DNA of 6,671 nt from an uncultured Ruminococcus sp. (lineage in GTDB: Bacteria > Bacillota > Clostridia > Oscillospirales > Acutalibacteraceae): contig CACZSM010000075.1 in the NCBI GenBank assembly GCA_902783815.1, positions 1 through 6,671 of the forward strand, read 5' to 3'. Made by a program: the position numbers and the translations under genes. Position 1 is the first letter of the stretch. Every line of letters begins with the position of its first letter. This document shows, piece by piece, positions 1-6,612 of this stretch. The notes under the pieces are model-generated. The model did no database searches, was not told where the DNA came from, and saw only the letters and a program-made list of their open reading frames with translations.

Positions 1-180
1 GTTGTAGCCCTGGTTAGGATCGTATCCGCCGTTAGGGTTGTAGCCCTGGTTAGGATCGTAGCCGCCGTTAGGGTTGTAGCCACCATTAGGGTTATAGCCC
101 TGGTTAGGATTATAGCCGCCGCCGTTAGGGTTGTAGCCGTTATAGCCATTGTTAGGGTTGTAAGGCTGGTTAGGATCATA
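1..180 (-). repeat. Tandem 18-bp (hexapeptide) repeat array, with a 36-bp higher-order unit
   Basis: Read on the minus strand, this stretch encodes about ten units of Y-[N/D]-P-N-[Q/G/N]-[G/P], with one short unit (YNG) and one with an extra Gly. The array continues beyond the left edge. At DNA level positions 1-36 and 37-72 are identical at 35 of 36 bases (difference at 25 versus 61), so a 36-bp double unit (one DPNQG unit plus one NPNGG unit) seems to have duplicated recently. All length changes seen keep the reading frame. Confidence 0.93.
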
Positions 181-612
181 AGCATTGTAGCCCTGATTGC
201 CACCGAAGCCGCCCATACCGCTGCCGCTTTCAAGAGAGTAAGCGCATGGACCCCAGAGGTTATCAGTATCGCTTGGCTGACACATCCATACGATATAGAT
301 GATGATACCAGCGAGCGGGATAAGAACGATAAGCATACTTACCCATGATTTGCCGATATCATGCAGACGGCGTACACAAATTGAAAGACCAGGGATAAAA
401 ACTACCAGTGACCAGATGCTTGTAAGAGGGCTGTTGCCTGCTGCATCTGAAATACCAACTAATTTTGCGATAAAACCGAGCACAAGAACGACGATGGAGT
501 TAAAGAGAACATACCACCAGTATTCACTTCTTGTTGATCTTCCGTTAAAGTTTACATAGTTCTTAAAGAAGAGTGCAATAGCTTCCGGAAAACTGCAATA
601 TTTAGGACTCAT
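1..612 (-). CDS. DUF805 family membrane protein with Y-N/D-P-N repeat tail (C-terminus beyond window)
   Basis: An open frame of 204 codons starts with ATG at 612 and runs off the left edge without a stop, so the C-terminus is missing. GGAGG lies 7 nt before the ATG. Residues 1-125 match the DUF805 family (small inner-membrane proteins of the YhaH type, function unknown): an N-terminal NFNGRSTRSEYWW block (about residues 21-33), hydrophobic segments near 33-52, 65-80 and 90-111, the family hallmark RRLHDIGKSW at 81-90, and a closing N-x-WGP at 118-122. A Gly/Ser linker (about 126-144) leads into a low-complexity tail of hexapeptides Y-[N/D]-P-N-[Q/G/N]-G from residue 145 onward, which is not part of the core DUF805 domain. 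The gene has its own promoter and is probably not part of the polyamine operon. Family assignment is confident; the role of protein and tail is unknown. Confidence 0.88.
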   Translation of the reverse strand, partial: MSPKYCSFPEAIALFFKNYVNFNGRSTRSEYWWYVLFNSIVVLVLGFIAKLVGISDAAGNSPLTSIWSLVVFIPGLSICVRRLHDIGKSWVSMLIVLIPLAGIIIYIVWMCQPSDTDNLWGPCAYSLESGSGMGGFGGNQGYNAYDPNQPYNPNNGYNGYNPNGGGYNPNQGYNPNGGYNPNGGYDPNQGYNPNGGYDPNQGYN

Positions 613-619
613 AATAAAA

Positions 620-624
620 CCTCC
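620..624 (-). promoter_or_regulatory. Ribosome binding site of the DUF805 gene
   Basis: GGAGG on the minus strand, 7 nt before the ATG at 610-612. It fixes the start codon of the partial DUF805 frame. Confidence 0.85.
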
Positions 625-657
625 ATAAAAATATTAAGCGAAATGAATCTCAACTAT

Positions 658-686
658 ATTCTACAATAATTGAGAATTATTGTCAA
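658..686 (-). promoter_or_regulatory. Sigma-A-type promoter of the DUF805 gene
   Basis: On the minus strand a perfect -35 TTGACA (681-686) is followed by a 17-bp spacer (664-680) and -10 TAGAAT (658-663). Transcription would start near 651, giving a leader of about 40 nt before the ATG at 612. The spacer and both promoter elements are overlapped by inverted repeats (see the operator entry), which suggests the promoter is controlled. Confidence 0.8.
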
Positions 687-688
687 TT
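663..688. promoter_or_regulatory. Overlapping palindromes in the DUF805 promoter; Fur-box-like operator candidate
   Basis: Two overlapping inverted repeats are visible. The first (663-683) has perfect 9-bp arms, ACAATAATT and AATTATTGT, around GAG. The second (668-688) is centred on 678 with 10-bp arms and one mismatch. Its core, TGAGAATTATTGTCA on the plus strand, agrees with the Fur consensus TGATAATNATTATCA at 12 of 14 defined positions. It covers the -35 element and most of the spacer, where a repressor would block RNA polymerase. The palindromes are seen directly; Fur, PerR or another repressor as the ligand is inference. AT-rich palindromes can also arise by chance. Confidence 0.45.
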
Positions 689-760
689 ACATAAAACACA
701 AAAAGAATAGCGATGAATCAAAGAATTTTTAGTAGTTTCATATATTAAAGGGAGGAATTA

Positions 761-1960
761 TCAGTCAACAAGTTCCGGATCATAGCTTTCCTTCCAGGGC
801 AGACCGAATTTATTGAGGTCATCCATAAACGGATCGGGGTCAAACTCCTCTATATTATGTACTCCGGGTTTGTTCCATTTTCCGGTAAGGAGCATAGCGG
901 CGCCGATCATAGCAGGAACGCCCGTAGTATATGAAACAGCCTGTGAGCCTACTTCTTTGTAACATTCCTCGTGGTCGCACACATTGTAGAGATAATATTT
1001 TTTATCCTTACCATCCTTTTTTCCGATAAAGATACAGCCGATATTAGTCTTACCCTTTGTTCTCGGACCGAGAGAAGCAGGATCAGGCAGTACAGCCTTA
1101 AGGAACTGGAGAGGAACTATTTTCTTTCCTTCAAAGTCGATCGGTTCGATAGAGGTCATACCGACATTTTCAAGACATTTGAGATGTGTCAGATAGCTCT
1201 GACCGAAGGTCATAAAGAAGCGTATTCTTTTAATGCCCTTGATATTCAAAGCGAGAGATTCAAGTTCCTCATGATGGAGGAGGTACATATCCTTTTCGCC
1301 GATCTCGGGGAAATTATACACTCTTTTTATTTCCATAGGTTCAGTTTCGACCCATTTACCGTCCTCGATATAGCTGCCCTTAGCGGACACCTCACGGATA
1401 TTTATTTCGGGGTTAAAGTTTGTAGCGAATGGATAACCATGATCTCCGGCGTTGCAGTCGAGGATATCGATATAATTTATCTCATCGAACTCATGTTTCA
1501 TAGCATATGCGCTGAAGACGCCGGTAACGCCCGGATCGAAGCCGCTGCCGAGGAGAGCAGTAATACCTGCCTGTTCAAATCTCTCACGGTAAGCCCACTG
1601 CCATTTATACTCAAACTTAGCCGTATCGAGTGGTTCATAATTAGCCGTATCGACATAGTTTACCTTAGTAGCAAGACAGGCATCCATAATAGTAAGATCC
1701 TGATAGGGGAGAGCGAGGTTGATAACGACATCCGGTTTAAAGTTGTTGATAAGAGCGATAAGCTCCTCAACATTGTCAGCATTGACCTGAGCGGTTGAAA
1801 TTTTTGTTTTACCCCCGTCCAGTTTAGCCTTGAGTGCATCGCATTTAGATTTTGTTCTGCTTGCGATGCAGATCTCCTCAAATACATCCGGATTCTGGCA
1901 GCATTTGTGGATACAAACACTTGCCACGCCACCTGCGCCGATAATTAAAGCTTTTCCCAT
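761..1960 (-). CDS. Carboxynorspermidine/carboxyspermidine dehydrogenase (saccharopine dehydrogenase family)
   Basis: A 399-residue protein of the LYS1-like carboxynorspermidine synthase family. Characterised members use NADPH to condense aspartate semialdehyde with a diamine (putrescine to carboxyspermidine, or 1,3-diaminopropane to carboxynorspermidine) in the cytosol. The N-terminal Rossmann motif GAGGVA is at 8-13, with SRTKSKC at 34-40, ALPYQDL at 83-89, DTANYE at 104-109 and GSGFDPGVT at 138-146. The remembered Campylobacter enzyme shares these and the later stretches DCNAGDHGYPFATNFNPE, LGPRTKGKTNIG and EEFDPDPFMD. The length is normal for the family. The ATG at 1960 has AGGAGG 9 nt upstream (1970-1975) and lies 17 bp after speE, so it is probably the last gene of the operon. 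The usual partner, an NspC-type carboxy(nor)spermidine decarboxylase, does not follow. The diamine substrate cannot be told from sequence; agmatine is an alternative. Confidence 0.92.
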   Translation of the reverse strand: MGKALIIGAGGVASVCIHKCCQNPDVFEEICIASRTKSKCDALKAKLDGGKTKISTAQVNADNVEELIALINNFKPDVVINLALPYQDLTIMDACLATKVNYVDTANYEPLDTAKFEYKWQWAYRERFEQAGITALLGSGFDPGVTGVFSAYAMKHEFDEINYIDILDCNAGDHGYPFATNFNPEINIREVSAKGSYIEDGKWVETEPMEIKRVYNFPEIGEKDMYLLHHEELESLALNIKGIKRIRFFMTFGQSYLTHLKCLENVGMTSIEPIDFEGKKIVPLQFLKAVLPDPASLGPRTKGKTNIGCIFIGKKDGKDKKYYLYNVCDHEECYKEVGSQAVSYTTGVPAMIGAAMLLTGKWNKPGVHNIEEFDPDPFMDDLNKFGLPWKESYDPELVD

Positions 1961-1977
1961 TTTAATGTACCTCCTGA

Positions 1978-2835
1978 TTATTGATATTCGCCTTCCATAA
2001 GTTGTTTAGTAACATAGGTAGGCAAAGCAAAGCAGCCTTTATGAAGTCTTGTATTATAATACTGTGTATCAAGACCGAGCTGATTCCATTTACCCTCATC
2101 AAGGTCATGCAGGGGATGGAATTTTTTTGAAGCGAAGCCAAAGAGCCAATGTCCCGAAGGGTAGGTAGGGATATGAGCCTGATAGACCTTGCAGATAGGG
2201 AAGAATTCCACAATTTTTTTATGAGCCTGTTTCATAGCCTTAGCGTAGGTCTTGTAGTAGGGGCTTTCATGCTGATTCACAAGTATTCCGTTTTCGTTAA
2301 GAGCCTTATAGCAGTTGCCGTAGAATTCAGTAGTAAAAAGGCCCTCACCCGGACCGATAGGGTCAGTAGAGTCAACGATAATAAGGTCATACTTATTAAC
2401 GACGGAGCGCACGAATCTCAGACCGTCATCAATATAGACATGGACTCTCGGATCAGTAAGCCTGCATGACACAGTCGGCAGGAATTCCTTGCAGGCATCC
2501 ACGACCATTCTGTCTATTTCGACCATATCTATCTGTTCAATAGTTTTGTATCTTGTCAGTTCCTTAACGGTACCGCCGTCGCCTGCGCCGATAACGAGTA
2601 CAGTTTTTATGCCGGGATTAGTTGCCATAGGCACATGAGTTATCATTTCATGGTAAATAAATTCATCCTTAGTTGTAAGCATTATTCTGTCATCAAGGAC
2701 AAGGACATCACCGAATTCCGGAGTGCTGAAAATTTCAATTCTCTGGAAATCCGACTGAGCGGAGTATTTTTGCCGGTCACATCTTATAGAGAAGCGGACA
2801 TTTTTAGTCTGTTCCTCGGTGTACCACATTTCCAT
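1978..2835 (-). CDS. speE: Spermidine synthase (polyamine aminopropyltransferase)
   Basis: A 285-residue cytosolic aminopropyltransferase that moves the aminopropyl group of decarboxylated S-adenosylmethionine to a diamine, normally putrescine, giving spermidine and methylthioadenosine. An N-terminal beta domain starts with LWYTE-like MWYTEEQTKN, followed by DEFIYHEM at 57-64. The Rossmann-like domain has the nucleotide loop GAGDGG at 83-88 (GGGDGG in many relatives), VEIDR at 105-109, DDG at 136-138 and the catalytic DSTDPIGP at 155-162. IPTYPSGHW and the C-terminal HKGCFALP are typical of the Bacillus branch. The length is usual and nothing looks broken. ATG at 2835 is preceded by AGGAGG (2844-2849, 8-nt spacer), which overlaps the speA stop codon and suggests coupled translation. 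The acceptor amine is inferred; some homologues use agmatine or cadaverine. Confidence 0.95.
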   Translation of the reverse strand: MEMWYTEEQTKNVRFSIRCDRQKYSAQSDFQRIEIFSTPEFGDVLVLDDRIMLTTKDEFIYHEMITHVPMATNPGIKTVLVIGAGDGGTVKELTRYKTIEQIDMVEIDRMVVDACKEFLPTVSCRLTDPRVHVYIDDGLRFVRSVVNKYDLIIVDSTDPIGPGEGLFTTEFYGNCYKALNENGILVNQHESPYYKTYAKAMKQAHKKIVEFFPICKVYQAHIPTYPSGHWLFGFASKKFHPLHDLDEGKWNQLGLDTQYYNTRLHKGCFALPTYVTKQLMEGEYQ

Positions 2836-2847
2836 ATTATCGGCCTC

Positions 2848-4293
2848 CTAATTTACGACATTAAGTTTTTCCGTATTCATATCCTCAGCGCCGGTAAGAC
2901 TGCAGCCTTTTTCCTTTGCATATTTAATATATTCAAGAGCTTCTTTTGTAATCAGTTCTCCGGGAGCAAGGATCGGTATTCCAGGTGGGTAGCACATAAC
3001 GAATTCCGCGCAGACCTGTCCCTGAGCTTCATTGAGAGGAAGCTGTTTTTTATTGCTGTAGAAAGCCTCCTGAGGTGAACACATGACCTTAGGTTCGATA
3101 TATTCATTTTCCAGCATACCAGCCGGATCTTTTTTGTAAAGCCGTTTTATTTCGTACAAAGCGGAAATAAGTCTTTCCACATTAAGTATCTTATCGCCCA
3201 CAGACACAATAGCGAGAATATTTCCGATATCTCCGAATTCTATCTGGATATCGTATCTGTCGCGCAGAATATCATATACTTCGATACCGGCAAGACCTAT
3301 ATCTCTTGTATGGACAGATATTTTAGTCGGGTCAAAATCAAAAACATCATCGCCGTTGATAAGCTCTCTTGAGAAGGCATAAAGTCCGCCGAGTTTATTA
3401 ATCTCTCTGATGCCGTAGGAGGCAAGAGAGGTAACCTTTTCAAATATCTGTTTACCGTTGAGAGCAAGATTTTTTCTTGAAATATCGAGAGAGGACATCA
3501 GCAGATAGGAAGCACTTGTAGTCTGAGTAAGATTAATGATCTGACGGACATAACCGGGGTTTACATCCTTACCCAGGAGGAGAGCGGAGCTTTGAGTAAG
3601 AGATCCGCCGGTCTTGTGCATACTAACGGCAGCCATATCGGCTCCCACAGACATAGCCGAAAGCGGCATATAGTCGCCGAAGTAGAAATGCGTTCCATGA
3701 GCCTCATCGACAAGCACCTTCATACCGGCTTTATGGGCGATCCTCACAATTTCACGCAGATTAGAGCAGACCCCGTAATAAGTCGGGTTATTCACGATAA
3801 TAGCTTTGGCGTCAGGATTTTCCTCAACAGCCCTTTTAACGGATGCCACAGACATTCCGAGTGGGATACCGAGTTGTTTATTGACGCCGGGATTAACATA
3901 AACAGGCACAGCGCCGCAGACGATAAGGGCATTAATACTGCTGCGGTGGACATTTCTCGGCATAATGATCTTATCGCCGCGCTTACAGACGCTCATAACC
4001 ATAGCCTGCACAGCGCAGGAGGTACCGTTCACCATAAAGAAAGCATTAGCAGCGCCGAAGGCATCTGCCATAAGCTCCTCAGCCTCCTTGATAACGCTCA
4101 CAGGATGAATGAGGTTATCGAGTGGCTTCATAGAGTTTACATCGACGCTCATACACTGTCTGCCGAGGAATTCCGTCAGTTCCGGATTACCCTTACCCTG
4201 CTTATGACCCGGGACATCAAAGGACACGATCCTGTTTTCCCTGTATTCGCTGAGTGCCTCAAAAACAGGGGCACGAGACTGATCAAGCTTCAT
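2848..4293 (-). CDS. speA: PLP-dependent arginine/lysine/ornithine decarboxylase, Bacillus SpeA type
   Basis: An aspartate-aminotransferase-fold basic amino acid decarboxylase; 481 residues from the chosen start, close to Bacillus subtilis SpeA (about 490). It would make agmatine, cadaverine or putrescine from arginine, lysine or ornithine; arginine is the best guess because similarity to B. subtilis arginine decarboxylase runs along the whole chain. Visible motifs: FDVPGHK at 25-31, NGTS at 89-92 (phosphate binding), DEAHGTH at 196-202, and SMHKTGGSLTQSS at 224-236 with Lys227 as the PLP-binding lysine. The C-terminal domain has EAFYSN and YPPGIPILAPGE (435-446). An upstream in-frame ATG at 4299 would overlap the speD stop (ATGA) and add two residues, but GAGG (4301-4304) is only 1 nt from it and 7 nt from the ATG at 4293, so 4293 is preferred. 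Substrate preference is not decidable from sequence. Confidence 0.93.
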   Translation of the reverse strand: MKLDQSRAPVFEALSEYRENRIVSFDVPGHKQGKGNPELTEFLGRQCMSVDVNSMKPLDNLIHPVSVIKEAEELMADAFGAANAFFMVNGTSCAVQAMVMSVCKRGDKIIMPRNVHRSSINALIVCGAVPVYVNPGVNKQLGIPLGMSVASVKRAVEENPDAKAIIVNNPTYYGVCSNLREIVRIAHKAGMKVLVDEAHGTHFYFGDYMPLSAMSVGADMAAVSMHKTGGSLTQSSALLLGKDVNPGYVRQIINLTQTTSASYLLMSSLDISRKNLALNGKQIFEKVTSLASYGIREINKLGGLYAFSRELINGDDVFDFDPTKISVHTRDIGLAGIEVYDILRDRYDIQIEFGDIGNILAIVSVGDKILNVERLISALYEIKRLYKKDPAGMLENEYIEPKVMCSPQEAFYSNKKQLPLNEAQGQVCAEFVMCYPPGIPILAPGELITKEALEYIKYAKEKGCSLTGAEDMNTEKLNVVN

Positions 4294-4295
4294 AG

Positions 4296-5111
4296 TCATT
4301 CCTCATCATTATAAACATTGCTGCCGCTGAAAATTTCTATCATTTCTCTTCTGAGGCTATTGGAAATGCTGAGTCTTTCCTTTGGAGGTATTTCATAAAC
4401 ATCCGTTTTAAAGAGGTAATTCTGCAGTTCCAGTTCCTTAATAAGCATCTGAGTGTGGAAGATATTAGCCTGATAGACATTTATATCCACAGTATCATAG
4501 CGTTTAAGAGTTTCGTCCTTGATATAATCCTGAATAGAGGTTATTTTATGGTCGATAAACAGTTTATGACCGCCGGTATCTCTTGTAAAACCGCGCACTC
4601 TGTAGTCGATGGTAATAATATCGGAATCAAAGCTGTCGATAAGCAGATCGAGGGTATTAAGAGGGGAAATAGTACCGCAGGTAGAGACATCTATATCCAC
4701 TCTGAAGGTTGCGATAGCGTTATCTGGGTGATATTCCGGATAGGTATGCACAGTGACATGGCTCTTATCGAGGTGAGCAGCGATAGTTTGTCTGCTGCTG
4801 TTAATAAAGCTTTCGCCGCAGTTGCAGGAGGGGTCTATTTTTTCCGGCAGACCCTTTTCTGAGATAAGCAGAGTAACGCTTGCGCCCTGGGGGTCGTAGT
4901 CCTGCTTTGAGATATTCAGCACCGTAGCGCCTATCATTTCCGTAACCTTACACAATATACTTGTAAGTCTTTCCGAATTATACTGCTCGTCGATATATGC
5001 GATATAGTCCTTCTGCTCGCGTTCAGTTTTTGCATAGCAGACATCATATATATTAAAGCTGAGAGTTTTTGTCAGATTATTGAAGCCATAGAGCTTTAGT
5101 CTTTTATCCAA
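4296..5111 (-). CDS. speD: S-adenosylmethionine decarboxylase proenzyme, E. coli type (class 1A)
   Basis: A pyruvoyl-dependent enzyme that makes decarboxylated S-adenosylmethionine, the aminopropyl donor for SpeE. The 271 residues follow the long E. coli SpeD (264 aa), not the short (about 125 aa) Bacillus form: LKLYGFNNLTKTLSF near the N-terminus, QDYDPQGASVT at 70-80, IDYRVRGFTRD and NVYQANIFHT later. Self-cleavage is expected between Lys116 and Ser117 in AHLDKSHVTVHTYPE; Ser117 would become the pyruvoyl group. Cys145 in STCG matches the conserved cysteine of E. coli SpeD. The start is TTG at 5109-5111: it aligns with the E. coli N-terminus and no other in-frame start lies between it and an upstream stop. 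AGAAGG (5124-5129) is 12 nt away, rather far, so initiation may be weak. The gene begins 27 bp after murC and ends 2 bp before the preferred speA start. Confidence 0.94.
   Translation of the reverse strand: MDKRLKLYGFNNLTKTLSFNIYDVCYAKTEREQKDYIAYIDEQYNSERLTSILCKVTEMIGATVLNISKQDYDPQGASVTLLISEKGLPEKIDPSCNCGESFINSSRQTIAAHLDKSHVTVHTYPEYHPDNAIATFRVDIDVSTCGTISPLNTLDLLIDSFDSDIITIDYRVRGFTRDTGGHKLFIDHKITSIQDYIKDETLKRYDTVDINVYQANIFHTQMLIKELELQNYLFKTDVYEIPPKERLSISNSLRREMIEIFSGSNVYNDEE
4301..4304 (-). promoter_or_regulatory. Ribosome binding site deciding the speA start
   Basis: GAGG on the minus strand lies inside the last codons of speD. It is 7 nt from the ATG at 4291-4293 and only 1 nt from the ATG at 4297-4299, so the downstream ATG is the more likely start. 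Translation of speA is probably coupled to that of speD. Confidence 0.6.
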
Positions 5112-5138
5112 TTCAGGATCACACCTTCTATAATTTTT

Positions 5139-6518
5139 TTATCCGTTAAGTCTGTCAAGAATCTTATGGGCGCACATATAAACATTGCCGCCGCCTATAG
5201 TTATTATAAGATCGCCTGGTTCAGCTTTTTTTGTAACGAAGTCAGCGATCTCGTCAAAGGTATTGAACCATACGCAGCCGTCAATTTTTTCTGCGAGGTC
5301 TTTCGAGTAGATATTATAAATATTAGTTTCCCTTACAGGCAGTATTTCAGAGAGTATGCAGTGATCCGGAATAGACAGCACCTCTGCGAATTCATCAAGG
5401 AACTGATAAGTTCTTGAGAATGTATGCGGCTGGAAAACCGCCCACACATTATTATAGCCCATTTTCATAGCAGTAGTAAGGGTAGCCCTCAGTTCCGTAG
5501 GATGGTGAGCGAAGTCATCGGCAACGGTAATATTACGGGGTTTTCCGAGTATTTCAAATCTTCTGTGAGCGCCCTTGAATTCCTCAAGAGCCATTGCAGC
5601 CTTATCCGGTGAAACTCCGAGAGTTACCGTTGCTGCTGCGGCGGCAAGAGCATTCATAACATTGAATTTTCCAGGCACAGAGAGGTTTACAGTTGCTATT
5701 TTTTCATTATGCAGCAGAATGTCAAAGCTGTCGCAGACGCTGCCCTCATCAGTAATAACAGCTCGGAAGTCATTGTTTTCACCGAAGCCGAATGTAACTA
5801 TTTTTTTACCCTTTTCCTTCATACCGTCAACACAGAACATAGTATTCTCGTCATCGCCGTTTACAATGAGGGTATCCGAGGTCTGGTCAGCGAATTTAAT
5901 AAATGATTCCTTAATTCTGTCGAGAGTGCCGAAGTAATCGAGATGATCCTCATCGACATTAAGGATAACGCTGACAGCTGGGTATATATGCAGGAACGAG
6001 TCCACATATTCGCAGGCCTCACAAACTATAATATCAGATTTACCGCATCTGCTGTTGCCTCCGATAAACGGCAGTTTAGCGCCGATAACAGCGGTAGGAT
6101 CGAAGTCAGCCATAGTAAAAATCTGTGTTATCATAGAGGTAGTAGTAGTTTTGCCGTGAGTTCCGCACACTGCGACGGATCTTTTGAATTTATCAGTCAC
6201 CGCGCCGAGCATAACGCAGCGTTCAATTGCAGGGATAGAATGTTCCCTTGCAGAAACAAGTTCAGGGTTATCCTGTTTAACTGCGGCGGTATATACAACG
6301 AGGTCAGCGCCGATAACATTTTCAGGCTTATGACCCATTGTAACTGGTATTCCGTAGGATCTGATCCTTTCGAGGGTATCAGATTCAGCTGTATCGGAGC
6401 CTGTTATTTCATACCCGTCATGATGGAGTATTTCAGCAAGCGGACACATACCCGAACCGCCGATACCAACAAAATGTATTCTTTTTACATTATCGAGCAA
6501 ATGATCATATATTTCCAA
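5139..6518 (-). CDS. murC: UDP-N-acetylmuramate--L-alanine ligase
   Basis: A cytoplasmic ATP-dependent Mur ligase that adds L-alanine to UDP-N-acetylmuramic acid, the first amino acid of the peptidoglycan stem. The 459 residues are a normal length. Domain 1 has the UDP-substrate loop IHFVGIGGSGM at 14-24. The central ATPase domain has the P-loop CGTHGKTTTT at 118-127 (Lys123), ACEYVDSF at 168-175 and NVDEDHLDYF at 187-196. Further on are GKFNVMNALAA and GAHRRFE, then the C-terminal domain with DDFAHHPTE and FQPHTFSRT, all typical MurC signatures. The start codon is TTG at 6516-6518, placed 13 residues before IHFVG as expected; no ATG, GTG or TTG occurs in frame upstream before a stop. AGGAAG lies about 9 nt upstream. 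It is the first gene of the likely operon, 27 bp before speD. Confidence 0.96.
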   Translation of the reverse strand: MEIYDHLLDNVKRIHFVGIGGSGMCPLAEILHHDGYEITGSDTAESDTLERIRSYGIPVTMGHKPENVIGADLVVYTAAVKQDNPELVSAREHSIPAIERCVMLGAVTDKFKRSVAVCGTHGKTTTTSMITQIFTMADFDPTAVIGAKLPFIGGNSRCGKSDIIVCEACEYVDSFLHIYPAVSVILNVDEDHLDYFGTLDRIKESFIKFADQTSDTLIVNGDDENTMFCVDGMKEKGKKIVTFGFGENNDFRAVITDEGSVCDSFDILLHNEKIATVNLSVPGKFNVMNALAAAAATVTLGVSPDKAAMALEEFKGAHRRFEILGKPRNITVADDFAHHPTELRATLTTAMKMGYNNVWAVFQPHTFSRTYQFLDEFAEVLSIPDHCILSEILPVRETNIYNIYSKDLAEKIDGCVWFNTFDEIADFVTKKAEPGDLIITIGGGNVYMCAHKILDRLNG

Positions 6519-6612
6519 AGAAAAGCACTTCCTAACAAAAAATAGTTCATATAAACATTATATTCCAGGATCCGCAAAAAATAAGGGAGAATTAGTAAAA
6601 AGTACAAACAGA

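Noticed and set aside
1..180. Repeat array as a CRISPR array
   Set aside because: Repeats are contiguous without unique spacers and stay in frame with an upstream protein domain, so they are coding repeats.
299..559. Plus-strand open frame (86 codons) opposite the DUF805 gene
   Set aside because: The minus strand here encodes clear DUF805 motifs with promoter and ribosome site; the plus frame has none of these.
748..757. Strong Shine-Dalgarno-like AAGGGAGGA on the plus strand after the dehydrogenase stop
   Set aside because: No start codon at usable distance and no plus-strand gene follows; probably chance.
613..760. Possible terminator between the dehydrogenase gene and the DUF805 gene
   Set aside because: No GC-rich hairpin followed by a T-tract was found in minus-strand direction; the only strong palindrome lies in the promoter and has no T-run after it, so read-through into the DUF805 gene cannot be excluded.
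971..1798. Long plus-strand open frame (275 codons) inside the dehydrogenase gene
   Set aside because: Fully antisense to a strongly conserved enzyme; the translation shows no recognisable domain and it has no convincing ribosome site.
3592..4314. Plus-strand open frame (240 codons) opposite speA
   Set aside because: Mirror of a well-supported coding frame; His/Ser-rich translation without any family signature.
5943..6545. Plus-strand open frame (200 codons) opposite murC
   Set aside because: Antisense to conserved MurC motifs; no recognisable product.
6557..6562. Second TATAAT on the minus strand, close to murC
   Set aside because: The hexamers 16-18 bp upstream (such as CTTATT) are poor -35 matches and there is no TGn extension; the TATAAT at 6643-6648 has a far better partner.
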